Source: RPRB01 sp035543115 (GTDB lineage: Bacteria; Myxococcota; Myxococcia; Myxococcales; Myxococcaceae). From it: a stretch of DNA of 64,000 bases. Below, one piece after another: positions 9,662 through 18,221 of the stretch. The stretch covers positions 1 through 64,000 of the forward strand of contig DATKKF010000134.1 of the NCBI GenBank assembly GCA_035543115.1. Direction: 5' to 3'. The notes under the pieces are model-generated. The model was not told the origin of the DNA. It saw only the letters and a program-made list of their open reading frames with translations, and made no database searches. The position numbers were made by a program, and so were the translations under genes. The stretch's first letter is position 1, and each line of letters opens with the position of its first letter.

Positions 9662-11463
9662 TCGCCGAGGAGCACCTGGATCGCGAGGCGCTGGAGATGG
9701 CCGAGGCGCTCCAGCCCATCCACCACCCGCCGGAGACCTTCTTTCGCAAGTACATCTGGTCGCTGGACCACAAGGTCATCGCCAAGCAGTACCTCTGGGC
9801 CGGGCTGATCTTCCTCCTGGTGGGTGGCACGCTGGCCATGCTCATCCGCTGGCAGTGGGCGTTCCCGGGGCGGCCGGTACCGATCCTGGGGAGGGTCTTC
9901 CTCGGCGACTCGGGAGGGGTGATCGGCCCCGCGCAGTACATGCAGGTCTTCACCATGCATGGGCTGATCATGATCTTCTTCGCCATCACCCCGATCCTGA
10001 TCGGCGCCTTCGGGAACTTCTGCATCCCCCTCCTGATCGGCGCCCGGGACATGGCCTTCCCCTGGCTGAACGCGCTGTCCTTCTGGGTCTTCGCGCTTTC
10101 GCTCTGTCTGGTGGTGGGCTCGTTCCTCGGGGACCTCGGCGCCGCCGGCGCAGGGTGGACGACCTATCCGCCGCTGTCCACCAACGTCGGAACGCCGGGG
10201 AGCGGCCAGACGCTGATGGTGGCGGCGGTCTTCGTCACCGGCGTGTCCTCGATCATGGGGGGCATCAACTACATCACCACCGTCATCCGGCTGCGGGCGC
10301 CCGGGATGACCTACCTCCGCATGCCGCTCACCGTCTGGGGGCTCGTCCTCACCGCGGTGCTCAACGTGCTCTTCATCCCGGTGCTGGGTTCTGCGGCCCT
10401 CCTGCTCCTCTTCGACCGGCTGCTCGGCACCCAGTTCTACCTGGCAGGGCTGGCGACACAGGGAGGAGGGGATCCCATCCTCTTCCAGCACCTCTTCTGG
10501 ATCTTCGGCCACCCCGAGGTCTACATCCTCATCCTTCCCGCCTGGGGAATCGTCGGCGACCTGCTGGCCTTCTTCAGCCGCAAGCCGGCGAACTGGTATC
10601 GGGGCTCGGTGCTGGCGATGGTGGCGGTCACCACGCTCAGCGCGGTGGTCTACGGGCACCACATGTTCACGACCGGGATCAACCCATTGCTCGGGCAAGG
10701 GTTCATGATCCTGACGCTGATCATCAGCATCCCCGCCGAGCTGCTCTTCCTGAACTGGCTGCGCACCATCTGGAAGGGGTCGATCCGGCTCACCACCCCG
10801 ATGCTCTTCGCGCTGGGGATGGTGTTCGTCTTCGGGCTCGGCGGGCTGACCGGCCTGTACCTGGGAGCAGTGGCCCCGGACCTCTATCTCCACGACACCA
10901 TGTTCGTGGTGGGCCACTTCCACTTCACCATGGCCGCGGCCTCGTTCGTGGCCAGCTTCGCCGCGCTGTACTTCTGGTTCCCCAAGATGTTCGGCCGGTC
11001 GATGAGTGAGCCCTTGGGGAAGGCGCACTTCTGGATCACCGTGGTGGGCATCACCCTGGTGTTCGGGGGCCAGCTCCTCGTCGGCTACTCCGGGCAGCAC
11101 CGGCGGCTGTACGACCCGTTCGTCTACCAGTACCTCCAGCCGCTCCGGGCCCTGAACCGCTACACCAGTTACGCGGCCTTCGCCCTCTTCGCCGGGCAGC
11201 TCCTGTTCATCTGGAACTTCTTCAACTCCCTGGTTCGCGGCCCGAAGGCCGAGGCCAACCCGTGGAAGGTGGGAACGCTGGAGTGGTCCATCCCCTCGCC
11301 GCCGCCGATACACAACTTCGATCACCTCCCCATCGTCCGCCGGGGGCCGCACGAGCTCTCCAGCCCCGAGGTCCGCAAGCGACTGGGACGCGACTGGATC
11401 GGCCAGGCGGAGGTGCTCCCGGACGAGCGCGACGTTCCTGCGGCGTCGCCGGCGCACGGGTGA
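9658..11463 (+). CDS. ctaD: Cytochrome c oxidase subunit I (haem-copper oxidase)
   Basis: The 601-residue product has about 12 membrane helices and carries the haem-copper ligand set. His101 (FTMHG) binds the low-spin haem. His285 with Tyr289 in GHPEVY, plus His334 and His335 in YGHHMF, form CuB and the cross-linked tyrosine. His420 and His422 (VVGHFHF) bind the high-spin and low-spin haems. Glu287 at the end of the D-channel marks an A1-like enzyme. It reduces O2 to water and pumps protons. The true start is the ATG at 9658; a much longer in-frame extension upstream is antisense-type noise over subunit II. Confidence 0.97.
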   Translation: MIAEEHLDREALEMAEALQPIHHPPETFFRKYIWSLDHKVIAKQYLWAGLIFLLVGGTLAMLIRWQWAFPGRPVPILGRVFLGDSGGVIGPAQYMQVFTMHGLIMIFFAITPILIGAFGNFCIPLLIGARDMAFPWLNALSFWVFALSLCLVVGSFLGDLGAAGAGWTTYPPLSTNVGTPGSGQTLMVAAVFVTGVSSIMGGINYITTVIRLRAPGMTYLRMPLTVWGLVLTAVLNVLFIPVLGSAALLLLFDRLLGTQFYLAGLATQGGGDPILFQHLFWIFGHPEVYILILPAWGIVGDLLAFFSRKPANWYRGSVLAMVAVTTLSAVVYGHHMFTTGINPLLGQGFMILTLIISIPAELLFLNWLRTIWKGSIRLTTPMLFALGMVFVFGLGGLTGLYLGAVAPDLYLHDTMFVVGHFHFTMAAASFVASFAALYFWFPKMFGRSMSEPLGKAHFWITVVGITLVFGGQLLVGYSGQHRRLYDPFVYQYLQPLRALNRYTSYAAFALFAGQLLFIWNFFNSLVRGPKAEANPWKVGTLEWSIPSPPPIHNFDHLPIVRRGPHELSSPEVRKRLGRDWIGQAEVLPDERDVPAASPAHG

Positions 11464-11470
11464 GCGACCG

Positions 11471-12073
11471 ATGACCTCCGGCGTCCTCCTCTACCGGCCG
11501 CCCCACGCGCGCGACGAGGCGACCGCGCGGGTGGGGATGCTCCTCTTCCTCGGGAGCTGGGCGATGATGTTCGCCGCCCTCTTCTTCGCCCTGGGGGTGG
11601 TGCGCTGGCGGAGCCCGATGTGGCCGCCGGAGGAGGTGGGGCCTCTTCCGATCCGGTGGGCCGTGGTGAACACCGCTCTCCTCCTCGGCTCGAGCGCGGC
11701 GCTGGAGGTCGCGCTCCGGGCCGTCCGCGGGGGGAGGCTCGGGCGACTGCGAGGCGCCGCCGGGGGGGCTCTCCTCCTCGGCGTCGCGTTCCTCGGCAGC
11801 CAGTGCCTGCTCTTCCGCCGGATGGTCACCCTGGGGGTTCGCTGGGATGGCGGCGCATTCGGCGGCGCGGTCTTCGGGTTGTGCGGCTTCCACGCGCTGC
11901 ACGCGGCGGTGGGGCTCGCCGGGCTCTCCGCGGTGCTCCTCGCGGCTCTCGGCGGCAGGCTTCAGCCGGCTCGCCATCTCCGGCTCCGCCTCTGGACCCA
12001 GTACTGGCACTTCGTGGGCGTGGTCTGGCTGATCCTCTTCCCGGCGGTCTTCGCCGGCACCGGCGGGGGCTGA
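11471..12073 (+). CDS. Second cytochrome c oxidase subunit III-like protein
   Basis: The 200-residue product has five hydrophobic segments arranged as in subunit III: RVGMLLFLGSWAMMFAALFF at the start, GLCGFHALHAAVGLAGL in the middle, and LWTQYWHFVGVVWLILFPAV at the end. It follows subunit I by 7 bases. It is more divergent and rich in Ala, Gly and Arg compared with the first subunit III at 7784. Two subunit III-type proteins in one operon could represent a split or duplicated subunit. Which one associates with the enzyme cannot be told from sequence alone. Confidence 0.8.
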   Translation: MTSGVLLYRPPHARDEATARVGMLLFLGSWAMMFAALFFALGVVRWRSPMWPPEEVGPLPIRWAVVNTALLLGSSAALEVALRAVRGGRLGRLRGAAGGALLLGVAFLGSQCLLFRRMVTLGVRWDGGAFGGAVFGLCGFHALHAAVGLAGLSAVLLAALGGRLQPARHLRLRLWTQYWHFVGVVWLILFPAVFAGTGGG

Positions 12074-12076
12074 TCG

Positions 12077-13012
12077 ATGCGACGTCTGACCGCGTGCCTG
12101 CTCGGGCTGGCCGTCGCCGGCTGCTCCAAGGACACCCGACCCTTCAAGGCGCCGGTGAAGCTCGCGGGGAAGACGGTCCCCGCCGAGACGCTGAACCTCG
12201 GCCGAACCGCCTATCTCCAGTACTGCCGGGCCTGCCACGGCGACCAGGGGAAGGGAGACGGCCCATCGGCCCCGGGGCTCCGGCCGCCGCCGCGCAACTT
12301 CACGCAAGGGGAGTTCAAGTTCGCCGGGGTGCTCGACCAGAAGCTCCCGCGGGACGAGGACCTGGTGCGCATCGTCCGGAGCAACCTGCACGGCACGGCG
12401 ATGGTGGGGTGGGAGGTGCCGGACCGGGAGCTGAACGCGATCCTCCAGTACATCAAGACGCTCTCCGATGCCTGGAAGGACGACGACGCAGTCGGGGAAC
12501 CGGTGGTCCCGGATCCGGACCCGTGGGGTCCGGGCAAGGAGGCCGAGGCCGTCGCCCGGGGGAAGCTCGTCTACCACGGCTTCGCGCAGTGCCTGAACTG
12601 CCATCCGGCGTACGCGACTCCTGCGGAGATCGACGCCGCCTCACGGCAGCTCAGCGGCCAGCCGAAGACCGACTTTCGCCCCGACATGTTCCTGCCCGAG
12701 ATGAAGCCCAGCGACTACACCGCGCCGGACGGGAAGAGCGTGCAGCTGCTGCCGCCGGACTTCCTCCTCAATCCGGTGCGGTCGATCCAGCCGGGCACCG
12801 AGCTGACCGACCTCTACCGGATCCTGGTGGCAGGGGTGACGGGCGCGGCGATGCCGGCGTGGGACCCGCAGGTCCTGCCGGACAAGAGTCGGGACGTCTG
12901 GGCGCTCGCCTACTACGTGCGCTCGCTCATCCGGATGCGGGGCACGGAGCAGGCCCTGGCCTTCAAGGCCCAGCTGGCACGCTCGGCACCCCACACCAAG
13001 GGACCTCAGTAG
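12077..13012 (+). CDS. Dihaem cytochrome c lipoprotein
   Basis: The 311-residue product has a lipoprotein signal (LAVAGC, Cys16) and two haem motifs, CRACH at 50-54 and CLNCH at 172-176. The first domain resembles the first domain of the cytochrome at 7004, including GKGDGPSAPGLRPPPRNFTQG and later GTAMVGWEV with a candidate Met ligand. The second domain has a long insertion before its GAAMPAWDP Met region. Lipid anchoring would keep it near the oxidase or at the outer-membrane face. It is 3 bases after the second subunit III and is clearly part of the same operon. Confidence 0.88.
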   Translation: MRRLTACLLGLAVAGCSKDTRPFKAPVKLAGKTVPAETLNLGRTAYLQYCRACHGDQGKGDGPSAPGLRPPPRNFTQGEFKFAGVLDQKLPRDEDLVRIVRSNLHGTAMVGWEVPDRELNAILQYIKTLSDAWKDDDAVGEPVVPDPDPWGPGKEAEAVARGKLVYHGFAQCLNCHPAYATPAEIDAASRQLSGQPKTDFRPDMFLPEMKPSDYTAPDGKSVQLLPPDFLLNPVRSIQPGTELTDLYRILVAGVTGAAMPAWDPQVLPDKSRDVWALAYYVRSLIRMRGTEQALAFKAQLARSAPHTKGPQ

Positions 13013-13016
13013 GGCG

Positions 13017-13232
13017 GTGGTCCGGCTCTCCACCGTTCATCGCGTGGTCATCACCTCCGCCGTGGCGGTGTGCCTCGGGGTGGCCCTCTTCGGCCTCACG
13101 CGCCCGGAGGGGCCCTCGCGAGGCGACTGGCAGGCGCTGGGCGTGACCGGGCTGTCGGTCGCGATCCTGCTCGGAAGCTATCTCGCCTGGTTCGTCGCCC
13201 GTCACCGGCCGGGCGATTCGGACCGCCGCTGA
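13017..13232 (+). CDS. 71-residue membrane protein at the end of the oxidase operon
   Basis: A GTG start 4 bases after the dihaem cytochrome stop opens a 71-residue frame with two hydrophobic segments (about 9-27 and 40-61) and a short charged tail. The tight spacing suggests it is translated with the operon. Its last 31 bases overlap the 3' end of the convergent MarR gene, so the two transcripts would be antisense there. It is not recognised as a named family and may be a small oxidase-associated protein. Confidence 0.55.
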   Translation: MVRLSTVHRVVITSAVAVCLGVALFGLTRPEGPSRGDWQALGVTGLSVAILLGSYLAWFVARHRPGDSDRR

Positions 13233-13723
13233 GCCGGACGGCGCCGCGGGCCAGAGCCGGACTCGCCCCGCGCCGGGACCAGCCGCGGCTCGCCGATTCG
13301 CCGGAGGAGGCCCCGGAGGTGGTGCTGCTCCGTGACGTCCAGGACGCCCAGCACGTTCTCGCTCGCCCTGAGCACCAGGGGCTCCAGCTGCCGGTGCCAG
13401 CGACGCCCGGCAGGGGTGAGGGTGACGAGCCGCCGGCGCTGGTCGAGCGGGTCGAGCGCACGGGCGGTGAGGCCCCGGCGGTCCATGTCGTCGAGCAGCC
13501 TGGAGATCCCGGCAGGGTGCTGGCCGGTGAGCTCCGAGAGGTCCTTCTGGCTCGTCGCGCGACGCTCGAGCAAGCGCGCCGCCACGACCCACGCGGCCAT
13601 CGACTCATCGCGGCTGCCCAGCTCTCCCGAGGCCGCGGCGTACAGGACCCGGCGGGCCTTGGAGATCAACCGGGTCAGCTCGGGGAGGAGAGACGGCTTG
13701 CCGACTGGCATGGTGAACTCCAT
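13202..13723 (-). CDS. MarR-family transcriptional regulator
   Basis: The 173-residue product carries the MarR winged-helix: ATSQKDLSELTGQHPAGISRLLDDMDRRGL is the helix-turn-helix, and the wing follows in DQRRRLVTLTPAG. The start at 13723 has a GGAAGG site eight bases upstream; an earlier in-frame Met lacks support. The basic tail (GPRRRPAQRRSESPGR) is unusually long. MarR proteins bind DNA as dimers and respond to small ligands. It sits convergent to the oxidase operon and downstream of the exporter and phosphatase genes, so its target is not obvious. Confidence 0.88.
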   Translation of the reverse strand: MEFTMPVGKPSLLPELTRLISKARRVLYAAASGELGSRDESMAAWVVAARLLERRATSQKDLSELTGQHPAGISRLLDDMDRRGLTARALDPLDQRRRLVTLTPAGRRWHRQLEPLVLRASENVLGVLDVTEQHHLRGLLRRIGEPRLVPARGESGSGPRRRPAQRRSESPGR

Positions 13724-13828
13724 CGTACGACCTTCCGACCGTGCTGGGAGGGGACACCGGACACCCGTTTCGTTGCGTGACCCCCACAACGAATCGGTAG
13801 GGGCCGGGAGGGTCGACCGTCACCCAGG

Positions 13829-14500
13829 TCAGTGCTCGAAGAAGACCTCCGGACCCCGCCGCACCCGCCGGACCAGGAGCCGGATCGACCAGACTCCCAG
13901 CCAGATGCCGATGACCAGGCTGAGCGCCGGGTCCACCCAGCGCCAGCCAAACAGCGAGATGCAGCCGGCACCGACCAGTCCGGCGAGGGTCATCCCGCCG
14001 TCGGACAGCTCGTGTGCCAGGGCCGCACGGAACGAGAAGTGCGTCGCCGCGGGATTCCGGAACAGCAGCGCCGAGCAGGTGTTGGCGGCGAGCCCGAGCA
14101 GCGACACCAGCATCGCCGCCGGGTTGGGCACCTCCTCCGGCGGGGCGATCAAGTGCTGCACGCTGATCCACACCACCCAGCCAGCGATGGCCACCACGAT
14201 CAGGAGCACGCTCACCGCGCCCAGGTCCTCGCTCGCCCCGTGCAGCCGGCCGGGAGGAATCAAGAGGACCAGGAAGATGCCCAGGTGGGCCAGGAGGTGG
14301 ACCGCGTCCGCGAGGAGGAACAGGCTCCCGCTGGCACGCGACGCCAGCAGCTCGATGGCCCCGGCGAGCACGGTGATGCCCGCGGCGAGCGCCACCCGGG
14401 CCGCGGGGACGTGGGAGAGGTGCTGGTGGTGGTCGTGAGGCGGGTGGGCGTCCAAGCCGGGAGCTATATGCCAGCCCCGCGCCCGGCGCTCGAAAGTCAC
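13829..14500 (-). CDS. Cation diffusion facilitator-like metal exporter (short form)
   Basis: The 223-residue product has about six membrane helices and CDF-like sites: FLLADAVHLLAHLG in helix 2 and RAALAHELSDGGMTLAG in helix 5, which together would form the transport metal site. A His-rich N-terminus (HPPHDHHQHLSH) could collect zinc or similar ions. It lacks the usual cytoplasmic C-terminal domain, so it is shorter than the typical ~300 residues. The start codon is a GTG. It lies 13 bases downstream of the alkaline phosphatase gene on the same strand, suggesting co-transcription. Confidence 0.75.
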   Translation of the reverse strand: MTFERRARGWHIAPGLDAHPPHDHHQHLSHVPAARVALAAGITVLAGAIELLASRASGSLFLLADAVHLLAHLGIFLVLLIPPGRLHGASEDLGAVSVLLIVVAIAGWVVWISVQHLIAPPEEVPNPAAMLVSLLGLAANTCSALLFRNPAATHFSFRAALAHELSDGGMTLAGLVGAGCISLFGWRWVDPALSLVIGIWLGVWSIRLLVRRVRRGPEVFFEH

Positions 14501-14513
14501 GCCGGCGGGCGCC

Positions 14514-16298
14514 TCAGTGTGTCGCCCCCGCCGCCCCGGCCGGCGCCCGGGCGGTGGTGGACGGGCCAGGGCGGCCGAGCCCCAGCGCTTCGACCATCAC
14601 CCGGAAGACCTCGGTGTTGTCCATGAATCCGTGGACCCGCTCCGAGCCCGGCCCGAGCGCGTCGAGCACCACGTCGTCCATGGTGTGCACTCCGCCCTCG
14701 GCGCTCCGGGGAAGGTTGCCCTCGGCGAGGACCGCCTGGGACGTCTTCTCGGCGGGGTTGGGGACGAAGCCCTTCCGGTCCGGGGCCGGCACCGTCGGCT
14801 CGCGCGGACCCTCCAGGGAAGGCTCGCGGCTCTCGTAGACGTCCGGCGTGTCGGAGAAGAACACCGCCAGCCGGCGGCTCACGTCCGGGCGGGCGGGGTA
14901 ACCGTCGGCGTCGGGGGCCGGGTAGTCGGGGAAGCCTGCCTCGGCGTAGGTGCGGACGCGCTCCCGGGGAGGCCCGGGGAGCGAATCGTCCACCGAGCCG
15001 ACGATGGACAGCCCGTGGGTATGGTCGGCGGTGACCAGGATCAGCGTGTCGTTCCGCCGGGCGGCGAAGTCGCGGGCGACCTTCACCGCGTTGGAGAGCA
15101 TGATGGTGTCCCAGGTCGCGCGCTCCCAGTCGAGCTTGTGACTGAACTTGTCGATCAGGCCCGCCTCCACCATCAGCACGAAGCCCTCCGGGTTGCGCGA
15201 GAGCACGTCGATCGCCGCCCGGGTCATCTCGGTCAGGTCGGGCTGGTCCGGGAACGCCCCGACCGTTCCCCTCTTGAGGAAGCGCCGGTCCAGCACGCCG
15301 TCCATGTTCTCGGGGTGGAAGAGCCCGAGCAGCTTCCGGGTGTCGGGTCCGGAGGCCACGGAGCTCAGCTCCCGCGCGGTGGTGACGATCGGGTAGCCGG
15401 CCTCGCGGTGGCGGGCCAGCGGATCCAGCCCGTCCTGGCGCTTGCTCCCCGGCGTCCCCGCGGGGAGGAAGTATGCCCCTCCTCCCCCGAGGAGCACGTC
15501 CACCCCCGCGTCGAGGAACATCGGGGCAATCTCCGCCTTCCGAGCACGGCGGCGGGTGTGAGCTACCATCGCCGCCGGCGTGGCGTCCTCCAGCTCGGCG
15601 TCGCTCACCACCCCCACCCCCATGCGCGTCCGCCGCTTCACCAGCTCGACCAGCGTCTCCACCCGGGGGTGCTCGAAGTCGTTCTCGGCGCGCGAGGCGT
15701 AGACACCCATGGCGTTCAGCGCGCTCTTGTGGCCGGTGGTGTAGGCGCTCATCGAGTTGGCCGAGTCGGTGATGATCGAGTCCATGCCGCTCGTGCCCAG
15801 AAGCCCGGTGTGAGGGAACTCGTCGAAGGAGAGGACGCCCCTGAACTTGCCCTGGCTCATCCCGCGGGAGAGAAGCCGGGCCGCGGTCCGGTTCGCCGGC
15901 GAGAGTCCGTCGCCGATGAAGAGGATGACGTTCTTCGCCTTCCGCGGACCCGTTGCATAGACCTCCCAGCGGACCGCGAGCCTCTGCCCGCCGCCCGTTG
16001 CCACCACCTCGACCGGACCGGCCCGGGTGATCGAGGCGCCCTGGAGCACCCAGGAGGTCACCGACTTGCCGTCCTCGCGCTCCAGCCACAGCCCCTGACG
16101 CCCGAAGACCGCCTCGGCGGGGCGGCCACCCACCGTCACCCGGATCTGCTCCTTCGGGACGACCTGATCGAACTCGACCTTGAGATCGAAGCGGCTGCCG
16201 GCGAGCACGGCCGCGCGATCGATCGGGTAGATGGCCCCCGCCCGGGCAAGACCGGCGAGGCAGAGGATCGAGAGCAGGCCAGCGGCGAGGCGGGTCAT
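14514..16298 (-). CDS. PhoA-type alkaline phosphatase
   Basis: The 594-residue product has a Sec signal (MTRLAAGLLSILCLAGLARA) and the alkaline phosphatase core. It has the metal-binding start KNVILFIGDGLS and the nucleophile region TDSANSMSAYTTGHKSA, with the catalytic Ser after Asp. It also has metal ligands in VEAGLIDKFSHKLDWERA and LVTADHTHGL. About 130 residues precede the core and may form an N-terminal beta domain. It hydrolyses phosphate monoesters in the periplasm with two zinc ions and magnesium. The ATG at 16298 was chosen because the signal peptide begins there. A Pho-box-like repeat 52 bases upstream (16350-16367) suggests phosphate-starvation control. Confidence 0.92.
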   Translation of the reverse strand: MTRLAAGLLSILCLAGLARAGAIYPIDRAAVLAGSRFDLKVEFDQVVPKEQIRVTVGGRPAEAVFGRQGLWLEREDGKSVTSWVLQGASITRAGPVEVVATGGGQRLAVRWEVYATGPRKAKNVILFIGDGLSPANRTAARLLSRGMSQGKFRGVLSFDEFPHTGLLGTSGMDSIITDSANSMSAYTTGHKSALNAMGVYASRAENDFEHPRVETLVELVKRRTRMGVGVVSDAELEDATPAAMVAHTRRRARKAEIAPMFLDAGVDVLLGGGGAYFLPAGTPGSKRQDGLDPLARHREAGYPIVTTARELSSVASGPDTRKLLGLFHPENMDGVLDRRFLKRGTVGAFPDQPDLTEMTRAAIDVLSRNPEGFVLMVEAGLIDKFSHKLDWERATWDTIMLSNAVKVARDFAARRNDTLILVTADHTHGLSIVGSVDDSLPGPPRERVRTYAEAGFPDYPAPDADGYPARPDVSRRLAVFFSDTPDVYESREPSLEGPREPTVPAPDRKGFVPNPAEKTSQAVLAEGNLPRSAEGGVHTMDDVVLDALGPGSERVHGFMDNTEVFRVMVEALGLGRPGPSTTARAPAGAAGATH

Positions 16299-16349
16299 GC
16301 GGAGGCTCCGGGTCGGTGCGACGAGTTCCAGCAGGTGTCCTCCGTCCAG

Positions 16350-16367
16350 GTGACGAACCGATGACAC
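16350..16367 (-). promoter_or_regulatory. Pho-box-like 7-4-7 repeat upstream of alkaline phosphatase
   Basis: Read on the minus strand, the site is GTGTCAT-CGGT-TCGTCAC: two related 7-mers separated by 4 bases (11-bp period), as in PhoB sites with consensus CTGTCAT-N4-CTGTCAT. It matches 6 of 7 and 5 of 7 positions. It lies 52 bases upstream of the phosphatase start, where a promoter would be. Flanking it on the far side is a run of eleven C (16371-16381). The assignment is by pattern; the site may be fortuitous in GC-rich DNA. Confidence 0.4.
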
Positions 16368-16436
16368 CCACCCCCCCCCCCGGGAAGTCTCGCCGACCCC
16401 GCGGGCGGGTGCGAGCGCCGCAGCGCCCACCAGAGC

Positions 16437-18089
16437 TCAGTGCCCCGACGTCTCGGCCGCCAGCCGGCGGATGCGGGCCTCGGCGGGCCGGAGATCGAAG
16501 GGGATGCCGAAGACCTTCGCCACCTCCTCGGGCTGTGGCTTGTTGCCCTCGGCGACCAGGGTCTTGATCAGCCGCCCGGCCTCCGGATTCCCGTACCAGT
16601 CCGGCCCGAACTTGCTCCGCATCCCCTCGTGGATGAGGTGGGCGAGCGCGAACGCCCGCGCGTAGTCGACCGAGTAGAAGGTGTCATCGACGTCGGTGCG
16701 AAAGCGCAGCGCGTCGCTCTCGTCCATCGGGACCGCGTAGGCAGTGGAGAAGACGTCCCGGTACACCGCCATCGGGTCGGCGGTGGGCCGGTCGTAGAGC
16801 CCCTTCCAGAGCGCGGGCGAGCCGCCGTGCAGCACCGACTCGTAGACCAGCTTGGCGTACGCGTACCGGCGCAGGTAGTAGAGCTGGTAGAGCAGCTGGA
16901 GCCGCGACAGGTCGCGGATGTCCTGGTCGCTCATCAGCGGGTCGCTCCGTCTGACCTGGGCGTCGTGCGCCTGGACGAAGCTCCGGTACCGCCGGAGCCA
17001 TGCCGGGTCCGCCCAGGAGTACCGGAACACCTCGCCGAGACCCTCGGTGAAGACCAGCGGTCCGAGCTGCTGGAACTCCCAGACCTTGGTGGTGGTGTTG
17101 GCGAACATCACCGCGTGGCCGCCCTCGTGGAAGAGGACTCCGAGGCTGTCCACACCGGGGAGGGGCTTCACGTTGATCCGGACGTCCTCGGGCACGCGGA
17201 TGCCCCAGCAGGCGGCGCGCGGCTCCTTCAACGGATTCAGCGAGTCGTCGACCCGGACCTCGGTGCCGGCCACGGTCTTGAAGTCGAGCCCCATCCCGGC
17301 GAGGAACGCGGTGAACGACGGCACCCCGATGTCTGCGGGGAAGAAGCGCTCCAGCCGTGGCCCCTTGAAGAGACGGCTGAAGTCGCTCCGTCGGAGCTGC
17401 GCGGCGGGGATGCCGAGCTCGCGCTGGGTCACCTCCTCCAGCAGCTGGCGGAAGAGCCCGTCGGTGGCGTCGAGGAAGCGCTTCCCCTCCACCATGAACG
17501 GCCGGAGCTGGACCCGCCGGCTCTCCTCGGACAGCTCGACGTACGAGCCGTAGCCCAGCTCGCGCGCCAGCCGCTGGGCGGTGGCCTCCTTCTCCGCGAG
17601 GATGGGGTTGAGCACCGTCTTCCAGATCCCGGCGCGTGCCCTGTCGATCTCCGCCCGGCGGCTGGCGTCCTTCTCGTCTGCCACCAGGAGGTCCAGCTGC
17701 TTGTAGGGCACCGGGTCCTTCATCCAGGGGAGGCGGACGGTGGCCTGGAGCTCGGCGTTCTGGGCGCGGTCATCGAAGGTGGCGGTCGACTGGGAGAGGA
17801 ACTCGCCGGCGAGGTAGGCCTGGAGGAACTCGCGCGCCCGGCGCTCGTCGGCGGTGAGGCCGGGCGACTGCGCCGCCTTCCGGACCCGGGCGATCGACGC
17901 CTTGGAGAAGAGCCGGTCGTGCCCGAGGTAGGTCTCGGCCTGGATGCTCGTCTCGCCGACCGTCGCGGTGTACCACTGGAGGGTCTGCTGGATGAGCACC
18001 AGGGCCCGGGACTCGCCGCGGATGCCGGCGAGGGGGTCGGGGCTGGCCGCCAGGGTGATCGCGGACAGGGTCAGGAGCGGAGCGAGCAT
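16437..18089 (-). CDS. Secreted zinc metallopeptidase with HEGGH motif (gluzincin)
   Basis: The 550-residue product begins with a short signal-like segment (MLAPLLTLSAITLAASP). The zinc site is His321-Glu322-Gly-Gly-His325, with the third ligand Glu349 in FTEGLGE, so it is a gluzincin. The all-helical sequence around it resembles the M2/M3/M32 oligopeptidase group. It probably cleaves short peptides in the periplasm. It is transcribed away from the CBS-domain gene at 18222, sharing a 132-base promoter region, and lies 138 bases upstream of the phosphatase. The exact family cannot be fixed by eye. Confidence 0.8.
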   Translation of the reverse strand: MLAPLLTLSAITLAASPDPLAGIRGESRALVLIQQTLQWYTATVGETSIQAETYLGHDRLFSKASIARVRKAAQSPGLTADERRAREFLQAYLAGEFLSQSTATFDDRAQNAELQATVRLPWMKDPVPYKQLDLLVADEKDASRRAEIDRARAGIWKTVLNPILAEKEATAQRLARELGYGSYVELSEESRRVQLRPFMVEGKRFLDATDGLFRQLLEEVTQRELGIPAAQLRRSDFSRLFKGPRLERFFPADIGVPSFTAFLAGMGLDFKTVAGTEVRVDDSLNPLKEPRAACWGIRVPEDVRINVKPLPGVDSLGVLFHEGGHAVMFANTTTKVWEFQQLGPLVFTEGLGEVFRYSWADPAWLRRYRSFVQAHDAQVRRSDPLMSDQDIRDLSRLQLLYQLYYLRRYAYAKLVYESVLHGGSPALWKGLYDRPTADPMAVYRDVFSTAYAVPMDESDALRFRTDVDDTFYSVDYARAFALAHLIHEGMRSKFGPDWYGNPEAGRLIKTLVAEGNKPQPEEVAKVFGIPFDLRPAEARIRRLAAETSGH

Positions 18090-18221
18090 CGGCCCAGGCT
18101 AGACCCGCGCAGGTCTTGCGGCGTGCCCCCTGCAGCCAGCGGAGCCCGCGCGTCGGGCGATCGGGCCGCCCCACGTCTTTCTGGCTTGGAGAGTAGAGTG
18201 GTCCGTAGCAGGAGGTGCTTG

